DNA of 37,170 nt from a virus. Numbering within the stretch: position 1 is the first letter of the stretch; each line of letters opens with the position of its first letter. The position numbers were made by a program, and so were the translations under genes. The stretch is taken from IMG/VR virus record IMGVR_UViG_3300007523_000029, positions 1 through 37,170 of that record. One strand, 5' to 3'. Below are positions 13,654 through 20,832 of this stretch, in pieces. Below the pieces are notes generated by a model. The model did no database searches and was not told where the DNA came from. It saw only the letters and a program-made list of their open reading frames with translations.

Positions 13654-16600
13654 GTGGAATCCAAGCTCGAAGCACTTCTAAGTTCAATAGCACATGCATT
13701 TGATGAGCAGACCTACACTTTCAGCGACAGTGAGTACCTGGTAAAGAAGACGCTCGTCTCTTTTATCGAAAGTCAGAATGCTTTAACAGCCTCAGCGCGC
13801 CACATTCCCGTTGATGTTGTCGAAACGGTACTTTCTTCTGTGATATCACGGAACTTCGAAAAAGACCCGTACGAGTGGCTCACCGATGCAGCCGTGGAGG
13901 TTTATGAGTTTACCCAGCTTGCATACCGCAATGAAGCGACCAAAGACTCAATGCAGTACGCCAATTTTCTACCAATTGGCCACCCAAGGGCCTACAGAGT
14001 AGTTCCAATCACTGCTGCTGCCCATAGGAACGCTCTTGCCGAGTGGATTGCTGCTGACCCATCGCTAAACGACGCTTCACGTTCGGCTGTTCTTGCTTTC
14101 TATTCCAGCGAAAATTCAGATTTAGTGTCTATTGAGTTCTCTAACCTCAGACTCGAGGCTCTGACAGCAGCTGGGGCTGCTAGTCCAGAAGTTTTGCCTC
14201 TAGTAGCTGCGTTTAATATGAGCCGGGCTAAGCGCTCTGCCATGTCAAAGATTTTGGCTGCGATCCGTCGCCGTGACAGGCTTGGCCAGTTTGCCAACGA
14301 ATTTGGCAGACTGAAGGGGTACTTTTCTGGCCCAGATGGAGTGTTCTCGGCTATAAGTAGGATTGTTGGTAGGGGCAGACGCCCAAACACGTCCCTTGTC
14401 GAGTTTGACGGCAGTAACCCACAAATTCCAGCTGGACTCTATGAACAAGAAAATGGAAAATCAGAAAACGTTGAGGCCTACCTGTCCGCAGACGCAGTTA
14501 AGGGTATAGATACTGCTAAGCGGTACGTATCTCCTGCAGACGCTAAGGACGCAGTCCCGCTAGCAGATTTCCTTGCAACCCGTAGAGAGACCCCAGACGG
14601 TTGGTCAAAAGTTGGAGCTCAGAACACCTCGGTCGCTTCATTTAAAAGTAACGATGGTAAGTACTTTGTACAGAACACTAACTCTTTGGATGCCTACAAC
14701 CTTGCCTCTAAGAATGAAGACAGCTTAATTGTCTCTGGTCTCGGTAAAGGCGACTCCATAGACCCAGAAGCTCCTAACGCTTTCCTTATTAGGGATGCTA
14801 GAACTTCCGAGGTTATGGGCATCGCTCAAGATTGGGCTGGAATTGAAGATGTTCGGCTTTTTGCTGATGATACTTCACCTGGTATGGAAAAAATTGGCAT
14901 AACCTATGACCCCCCTTCGGGCGATAAGTTTGTGCCCGACAATGGGTTCCTCCCAGACGCGGCTCCAGGTACTAGACCTAGACCAATGCCACAAATAATA
15001 CCTGATGGTAGGCGACCAAAGCCCTGGGACATGGATAATGCTGACGCTTGGGACATGGAAGAGCGCGGACCGAATGACTACTACAGAGAAGATCTAGACG
15101 AGACTAAGTATAACATTACAAAAATGAGTGATGGCACTTGGGCGATGGAGACTTTGTTCTCTGATGGTAAAGTCTCTAACGATAGCTTTGAGAACCTCAA
15201 CAGCGCGCTAGCAGAAATGGGAAAGCGCAGTGGTATCGAGCCTGACCGTCTAGTTACCATGACCGAGCAAGAGGGGTTTAGCTACGAGAACTCTGAGGGA
15301 AGCGTTGACGTATATCTCGACGAGGATGCCAAGTGGGTAGTGGAGCCAAACTACCAGACCCTACTCGATGAGAACGGCCCAGAAGCCGGAATAACCGATC
15401 CAATTAAATTTGACAATAAAGAGCAAGCCCTGGCTGAGGCCGAAGAGTTTGCTAAAAAATTAAAGAACAACCCAGGCGCCCTATACGACGAAGTAGCTGC
15501 ACGCGAGAACGATTTTCAGGCGCCAGAAGATCAGGGTCTTGTTCCCGACATTGACACGAATGCCCTGTCCCCATACTACTTAGGAGAGGGTTACAATTTC
15601 TCTAAAATAGACGAAAACACCTGGGAGACAAGCGCTACTGGACCTAACGGCGAGCAGTATCAAGTATCGCAAGGTAGTAACGATTCATGGACCGTAGAGG
15701 AACTTAGCGGTAACGGCCCGGATAACTTTGACTCTAGGGAAATAGGGACATTTGACAACCCTGCTGACGCATTTGAAGCAGCCAACAACGAATCTAATGG
15801 GGGCGACTTCGACGCTGCTTGGGTAGAGGAGCTTCTAGCTGACACACCTGAAGGCGACGTATCTGCAAACCAAGAAGTGAGAGAGCTGTCTCCTGCACAA
15901 GCGGCTCCCGCCTCAGGGAGACAGTATGCACTTCTACAAGAAATTCTGGACGAGAAAGATCTAGACCCGGCAACCGCACAGGGGCTGAGAGACGCACTTG
16001 ACTCTAGAAATCTAAATGTTGCTCAGGCTGGAGCTTTTATAGGGCTAGGTCGTGGAGCAGACTTTAAAGAGGGTGTAGACCCAACTATCCCTAGCGACAG
16101 AATGCTTAACTCTCTTCAAGAGTACCTTCAGACTAAGGACCTCGCGCCAAGTGAGGTACAGAGCGCCCTGGATTCATTGGAATCTGATAGCTCACGCGCA
16201 AACGTTGAAAAACTGCTCAGCAAGTTACGCAGTAAGAAGGATCGCTCAGACTCAGGCGACATCTCTCTCAACCAAGATGCCCCTTCAGTTGACACGGGTA
16301 AGCGTGGAGAGCCTGCAACTGATGCGCAATACAATTTCCTAAAGTCCCTGTTTGACACTAGGCAGATTAATGATCCTGGTCTTCAGGATGCAATCAAATC
16401 AGCCCTGGATGAGAAAATTCTCACTAAAGGTCAGATTGGCGCACTTCTAGGCGAGCTAAGAACTCTTCCTGAAAAAGCGGGGGTTAGACGCCAACCCACC
16501 GAAAAACAGGTTGCTTCAATTAAGCGTGGAGTACTAGAGCGCGGGCTACCTAAAGCAGAAGCTGACGAAATACTAAACAGCATCGATGGGATGTCCTTTG

Positions 16601-18327
16601 ACGATGCTTCTTCAATCTTGAACGACCTTAAGAGGCGAGACATTACCCCCGAGGGTATGGATAACCTACTAGGCAAGCTAACTGAAGACGGGGACATAGG
16701 CGCCCTCAACTACTTACTGACTAAGCCCGAGTACTCGGACTACTTTGATGACATTAACAGTAAGCTGGCCGACCTCGGTGAGGGTGACCTGAGCCTAAAG
16801 CAAGACCTTCCGAGACTCCAGGGTCCACTTTATCTCCCTGCCGGTAGCTTTGGCCTGATACGGGGAGTAGCTGCACGAAAGTTAGCTGAACTGCGGGCAG
16901 ACAGTAATGCATCAGAAGAAGAGATAGATTTTATCACGAGGCTGTACTATTCCGCTCATTTTGCAATAAACAACAGAACCCGTAGATGGAGTACACCATG
17001 GGAGTCTGACTTCGACGTGCGGCAGTTCACCTACAACGACGCAGCAAAGATAAAAGAGCTATTAGTGGAGTTCCAGAACTCTGGTGATCCAAAGGCCACT
17101 AGCGCTATAGGCCCTATGGGGCCATCTTCCGAAGATGCCAGGCGTAAGGAAGCCTACACAACGCTCTTAGAAGATTTAGATTACCTAGCTGAAGGCCGGA
17201 CTAGGCCTTTACCTGTACGATTGCCGACAGATAAGCAGAAGGCTTCAATAGCTCGGGGTACGATAGAGAGGGGTCTACCCCCAGAAGAGTCCACCGAAAT
17301 CCTAGCAAAACTTGACACTATGTCTTTCGATGAGGCCTCGGTCATTCTAGGTAACTTGAAGAGTCGCCCAATAACCCCCGACGGGATGGCTCAATTGATT
17401 GACTCTCTCGGCGAAAAGAACGAGGTAGAGGTTCTTGGTTACTTACTGACTAAGCCCGAGTACTCGGACTACTTTGATGACATTAACAGTAAGCTGGCCG
17501 ACCTCGGTGAGGGTGACCTCTCGGTCAAGCAAGACGCTCCACCACTTATAATTAATGCTAGAACTAAGTCAGTAGAAGAGCTAGGAAAGATACTTGACGA
17601 CGAAGACGGCTTCAACACTGCTGACGAGTTGAACACCTACGTTGATGAATTTAACAGCACGTTGTATGTTGGTACTGCCTCAGAGATGTCAGCAGCAGTC
17701 TACTCTATGTCAGAGTTTACAAAAAATCCAGAGACTGCTGAAAAACTGCGCCAGCTTAGCAGGGATTTGGATAAGGACTTGGAGTCAAGATTTGGATCAG
17801 CTGAGGCCGCTAGGGTAGACGGTGATGAGATAATTGACCTTTCTGATGTTGACGAGGCTGTCTCTGATGAGCGAAGTATCTACTTCGAGACTGATCCCCT
17901 GGAGATAGCTGACAGATTAGACCAAGATGATTCCTATGGAGACGCAAGGTCCAATGGTGCTGAAGCTAGGGTAACTGAGGAAGAGGACGGCACTACTGTT
18001 GTAACCGTAACTTATGATCGCGGCGAAGAGGTCTTTAAATCTGAGGATCGAGATGAGGCTATTGCTCAGGGTGCAGCTGCTGTAGCCGACTACAACACTG
18101 ACGTAATCCCTAGTGCTTACCGAAGTGCTGGAGATCTTGAATCAAGTGCTGCTAATGCAAGTACAGATGATGAGGCCCTAGCAGTAGCAGATACTGCTGA
18201 GTCCCTAGCTGACGCACTAGAAGGCAATAGAGGTAGCACACAAGTTGCTAGAGACCTGCGTGCCTACGCTGAAAGAATTAGAGACATGGTCGCTAAAAGT
18301 CAGGACTTATCCCTAAAAAAAGCGTAA
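13654..18327 (+). CDS. Giant modular virion-associated polyprotein (1557 aa; frameshift donor)
   Basis: GTG start seven bases after AGGAAGG. Order of parts: a helical N-terminus with NALTASA (res 42-48) and PITAAA (118-123); the tag RDRLGQFANEFG near residue 210; an acidic middle with two related beta-rich units (about 490-720; YNITKMSDGTWAMET and YNFSKIDENTWETSA). Then come five copies of a roughly 50-residue helical repeat (about 752-802, 810-858, 886-943, 946-1006, 1189-1250), each with a (T/S)xxQ...GxL-like course. The motif DLSLKQD or a close variant occurs at 869, 1045, 1288 and 1551, always between modules. An exact 80-bp DNA repeat encodes YLLTKPEYSDYFDD in two places. Its end carries a -1 frameshift signal joining it to the ArdC modules. 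Position and tags suggest a head-internal protein. Biochemical function unknown. Confidence 0.75.
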   Translation: MESKLEALLSSIAHAFDEQTYTFSDSEYLVKKTLVSFIESQNALTASARHIPVDVVETVLSSVISRNFEKDPYEWLTDAAVEVYEFTQLAYRNEATKDSMQYANFLPIGHPRAYRVVPITAAAHRNALAEWIAADPSLNDASRSAVLAFYSSENSDLVSIEFSNLRLEALTAAGAASPEVLPLVAAFNMSRAKRSAMSKILAAIRRRDRLGQFANEFGRLKGYFSGPDGVFSAISRIVGRGRRPNTSLVEFDGSNPQIPAGLYEQENGKSENVEAYLSADAVKGIDTAKRYVSPADAKDAVPLADFLATRRETPDGWSKVGAQNTSVASFKSNDGKYFVQNTNSLDAYNLASKNEDSLIVSGLGKGDSIDPEAPNAFLIRDARTSEVMGIAQDWAGIEDVRLFADDTSPGMEKIGITYDPPSGDKFVPDNGFLPDAAPGTRPRPMPQIIPDGRRPKPWDMDNADAWDMEERGPNDYYREDLDETKYNITKMSDGTWAMETLFSDGKVSNDSFENLNSALAEMGKRSGIEPDRLVTMTEQEGFSYENSEGSVDVYLDEDAKWVVEPNYQTLLDENGPEAGITDPIKFDNKEQALAEAEEFAKKLKNNPGALYDEVAARENDFQAPEDQGLVPDIDTNALSPYYLGEGYNFSKIDENTWETSATGPNGEQYQVSQGSNDSWTVEELSGNGPDNFDSREIGTFDNPADAFEAANNESNGGDFDAAWVEELLADTPEGDVSANQEVRELSPAQAAPASGRQYALLQEILDEKDLDPATAQGLRDALDSRNLNVAQAGAFIGLGRGADFKEGVDPTIPSDRMLNSLQEYLQTKDLAPSEVQSALDSLESDSSRANVEKLLSKLRSKKDRSDSGDISLNQDAPSVDTGKRGEPATDAQYNFLKSLFDTRQINDPGLQDAIKSALDEKILTKGQIGALLGELRTLPEKAGVRRQPTEKQVASIKRGVLERGLPKAEADEILNSIDGMSFDDASSILNDLKRRDITPEGMDNLLGKLTEDGDIGALNYLLTKPEYSDYFDDINSKLADLGEGDLSLKQDLPRLQGPLYLPAGSFGLIRGVAARKLAELRADSNASEEEIDFITRLYYSAHFAINNRTRRWSTPWESDFDVRQFTYNDAAKIKELLVEFQNSGDPKATSAIGPMGPSSEDARRKEAYTTLLEDLDYLAEGRTRPLPVRLPTDKQKASIARGTIERGLPPEESTEILAKLDTMSFDEASVILGNLKSRPITPDGMAQLIDSLGEKNEVEVLGYLLTKPEYSDYFDDINSKLADLGEGDLSVKQDAPPLIINARTKSVEELGKILDDEDGFNTADELNTYVDEFNSTLYVGTASEMSAAVYSMSEFTKNPETAEKLRQLSRDLDKDLESRFGSAEAARVDGDEIIDLSDVDEAVSDERSIYFETDPLEIADRLDQDDSYGDARSNGAEARVTEEEDGTTVVTVTYDRGEEVFKSEDRDEAIAQGAAAVADYNTDVIPSAYRSAGDLESSAANASTDDEALAVADTAESLADALEGNRGSTQVARDLRAYAERIRDMVAKSQDLSLKKA
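16711..16790 (+). repeat. 80-bp exact direct repeat, copy 1
   Basis: Identical over 80 bases to 17440-17519. The offset of 729 bases is an exact number of codons, so both copies are read in the same frame. Encodes YLLTKPEYSDYFDDINSKLA and the DLG/GEGDL linker, while the flanking repeats differ. Confidence 0.95.
17440..17519 (+). repeat. 80-bp exact direct repeat, copy 2
   Basis: Second copy of the in-frame 80-bp repeat. It follows the fifth helical module and ends at the DLSVKQD junction. Confidence 0.95.
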
Positions 18328-18342
18328 CCCCCGATGAGGGGG
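18315..18342 (+). other. Programmed -1 ribosomal frameshift signal (polyprotein to ArdC)
   Basis: The slippery heptamer A-AAA-AAA (18315-18321) lies in the correct register for simultaneous slippage. Six bases later comes an all-GC hairpin CCCCC-GATGA-GGGGG (18328-18342). The zero frame stops at TAA 18325, between the two. After slippage the -1 frame reads AGC GTA ACC from 18321 and stays open through 20579. Both elements of a classical -1 signal are present with good spacing. Confidence 0.8.
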
Positions 18343-18383
18343 GCGGCTCACCTAGGGACATTGCTCCTGAAGATGTCAATGAT

Positions 18384-20579
18384 ATGATTGGTAAGATTTT
18401 TGGTGATCTCCGTGCCTCGTTAGGAGCGATAAGGGCAGAGACTGAGTCAATACAAGATACTGAGGTATCAGAGACAGTATCTGCCTCCATCTCTAAGAAT
18501 AAGGCTGCAATTAAAGGCATCCTAGATGCTGCGCGTGCAAAAATTGCCAAGTTGACGCAACCCGGTTTTGGTTGGCTCCCCAGCTGGGCTAGGGATGGGT
18601 ATAGGCCAATAAACCCAACTACAAACAAAGACTTCAAATCGTTCAACCTTGTAGCTCTTGCCGCTGAAGCAGAGGCCCAGGGGTTTACTGATCCTAGATG
18701 GTTAACCAGAGATCAAGCCGAGGCATCGGGGGGTTCCCTTAAGGATGACCAGCTGCCTACTATGGTTGCAGTTCCCGAGTTGGTAGAGTACGTTACTGAA
18801 TCTGGTAAAACAATAGAAGTTATTGACTTTGTAGAGCGCGAAGTGTTTAACGCCGAGCAATTTGACGGAATGGCCGAGTATACGGTCCCAGAAAAAGTTA
18901 AATATACCTTCAATGAAGCAATGCAGACAATAGTAGATAGGTACAAGCAAGGCGAGATTGCCCGCGGGCGGAAGGGTATACCTCCACTGTATGGCACAAA
19001 AATGGGAGACGATCAAAGCCCGGAGTTCACTAGAATATCCGGTATAGAGTCAATAGCTATGCCACTGAGGGAGCAGTTCAAAACAGATGAGGCTTACCTG
19101 AGTGCCCTATTTCATGAGATGCTGCACTCTACAGGAACTTACACTAGAACCGGTAGAGCTCTAACATCTGACAGAGACTCCAAGGAGTATGCTAGGGAAG
19201 AGATAGTAGTTGAGCTAGCTACAACAGCATTATTAGAAAGAATGGGTGTTGAAACTAGCGGAGCTAACAGTACTTACATAGCCGAATGGCAGGTCTCAGG
19301 GGGGCTAACCCCTGAAGACCTATCTAGGGCCTCCGAAGATGCTTTAACCGCAATAGAATATATTTTAGGTAACGATGTGCTTCCAACCTGGGACCCTTCC
19401 GCCACTAAAAACTTCACCACTGAGGCAGAAGCCAGAAACAATAACGCCACTTCCCTAAGTTCTAGCATAAACTCTTCAACCGGACAAGAAGCTATTAACG
19501 CTATTGACGCAGTTGATGCCCCTTCGATCAGTGCAGCTCAGGGTGTCAAGCCCAGCATAGATGCCAAGACCAAGGTTTTGGAAGCACTTGTAGAGAAGCT
19601 AAAGCAGCTGGGCGATAAAGCAGTGCCTTGGCGTAAGGGCTTCAAAGACGGGTTTGAGTACACCGGCGGTAGCGGACTACCACGTAATCCTAGTAGCAAA
19701 AGACTCTACAGTGGATTTAACTCCTTTATCCTAAAAGTTGTAGCACAGGCCGAGGGGTACACTGACTCAAGATGGTTAACCTACAAGCAAGCTCAAGGTC
19801 TTGGCGGTCAAGTACGCAAAGGCGAGAAGGGCATGCCAATCCTTGTTCCAATGAAGGCATTCATAGATAAGGACAAGTCCGGTGCCCCTTTAGTTAACTC
19901 TAAGGGTGACCCAACTGGGTTCTCTAGAATTTTCTTTAGGACTGCTACCGTGTTTAACGTTTCTCAAATTGACGGGCTAGACATCCCCGACGACATCCCG
20001 TCAACCAACATGTCTCCTGTAGAGGCTCAAGAATTTATTATTGAGCGCTATAAAAAGAGCATGGAGGCCAAGGGATTGGCTATTCCTAAGATCGAGTACA
20101 GCTATGTTGGGGAATACTCAGATCACAATTCTTCACCTAACTGGAGAGGCGGCCTAGATGATGCGATAACTCTACCAAACATGGCTCAGTTCGAAAACCC
20201 TGAGGCTATTTTTGACACCCTAATGCATGAGCTAACCCACAGCACCGGACATCAGGCGAGGCTGGACAGGTCTGAGCTAATCAAGAACTACGGAAACTCT
20301 GACAATCAGGCCAGAGCTCAGGAAGAGCTTATAGCCGAAATGGGAGCAGCTATTCTGGGGGAAATGTTCGGAGTTAACTACGATGTAGAGAATACTCAGG
20401 CGTATATGCAGAGCTGGGCGAGTGTCTTATCTAATAATAACGCAGATATCTTACATAACGCTAGTTCCATGGCTCAAAAAGCTGTAGACTATATGTTAGG
20501 AATGGATCTAGGAGACTGGAGCCCACTAGAGGGTTACAATAACTACCTAGGTGAGCAAGGAAAGGAAGGCGAAGAGTAG
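18384..20579 (+). CDS. ardC-like: Tandem ArdC-type antirestriction/zincin protein, probably made as a -1 frameshift extension (731 aa from ATG)
   Basis: Two full ArdC units in a row. Each has the ArdC N-terminal (ssDNA-binding) pattern, with FNLVALAAEAEAQGF and DPRWLT in unit 1. Unit 2 has PWRKGF, FNSFILKVVAQAEGY, SRWLTYKQAQGLGG and VRKGEKG. Each is followed by a zincin metallopeptidase with HExxH: HEMLH at residues 244-248 and HELTH at 615-619, with downstream glutamates in REEIVVELA and QEELIAEMG. ArdC proteins protect incoming DNA from host restriction. The ATG at 18384 has no ribosome binding site, whereas the frame is open from 18321, where the slippery signal lies. The main product is therefore probably a 2308-aa fusion (1556 + 752). 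Both zinc sites look intact. Independent translation from 18384 remains possible. Confidence 0.85.
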   Translation: MIGKIFGDLRASLGAIRAETESIQDTEVSETVSASISKNKAAIKGILDAARAKIAKLTQPGFGWLPSWARDGYRPINPTTNKDFKSFNLVALAAEAEAQGFTDPRWLTRDQAEASGGSLKDDQLPTMVAVPELVEYVTESGKTIEVIDFVEREVFNAEQFDGMAEYTVPEKVKYTFNEAMQTIVDRYKQGEIARGRKGIPPLYGTKMGDDQSPEFTRISGIESIAMPLREQFKTDEAYLSALFHEMLHSTGTYTRTGRALTSDRDSKEYAREEIVVELATTALLERMGVETSGANSTYIAEWQVSGGLTPEDLSRASEDALTAIEYILGNDVLPTWDPSATKNFTTEAEARNNNATSLSSSINSSTGQEAINAIDAVDAPSISAAQGVKPSIDAKTKVLEALVEKLKQLGDKAVPWRKGFKDGFEYTGGSGLPRNPSSKRLYSGFNSFILKVVAQAEGYTDSRWLTYKQAQGLGGQVRKGEKGMPILVPMKAFIDKDKSGAPLVNSKGDPTGFSRIFFRTATVFNVSQIDGLDIPDDIPSTNMSPVEAQEFIIERYKKSMEAKGLAIPKIEYSYVGEYSDHNSSPNWRGGLDDAITLPNMAQFENPEAIFDTLMHELTHSTGHQARLDRSELIKNYGNSDNQARAQEELIAEMGAAILGEMFGVNYDVENTQAYMQSWASVLSNNNADILHNASSMAQKAVDYMLGMDLGDWSPLEGYNNYLGEQGKEGEE

Positions 20580-20580
20580 T

Positions 20581-20769
20581 ATGTCTGAAGATGAGAAAAA
20601 AGTAGACCTTAATCTAGACACCCTTGGCGGATTTACCATGGATGATCCCGAATACTGGGTACTTTTAGCTAAGATTGTGGGCAACCCACTCGTTGAGATA
20701 GAAGACGATAGCGAGTTTGTGGACGAAAACGGCGTGGTTAGGGGTACTCCTGCCGAGCCAACTAAATAG
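20581..20769 (+). CDS. Small acidic protein, unknown function (62 aa)
   Basis: The frame is open from a GTG at 20551, but ATG 20581, one base after the ArdC stop and close behind GAAGAG, is the more natural start (MSEDEKKVDLNLDTLGGF). The product is very acidic, with a Trp/Leu-rich centre (EYWVLLAKIVGNPLVEIEDD). No family is recognised. Location between two virion polyproteins suggests a small assembly partner. Confidence 0.58.
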   Translation: MSEDEKKVDLNLDTLGGFTMDDPEYWVLLAKIVGNPLVEIEDDSEFVDENGVVRGTPAEPTK

Positions 20770-20832
20770 CACCCTCTATATTTAGGGTAAACTTATCTCT
20801 AGTGATCTCACTAATCAACAGGAACTTGCTGA
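20770..20832. promoter_or_regulatory. Intergenic region with palindrome
   Basis: Contains ACCCT/AGGGT (20771-20787), a weak hairpin, and the perfect inverted repeat TAGTGA-TC-TCACTA (20800-20813), which could be an operator. AACAGGAA gives a modest ribosome binding site for the ATG at 20833. No clear promoter. Confidence 0.3.

Noticed and set aside
20551-20580. GTG start for the small acidic protein
   Set aside because: It lies within the ArdC coding end. ATG 20581 directly follows the stop and suits the operon.
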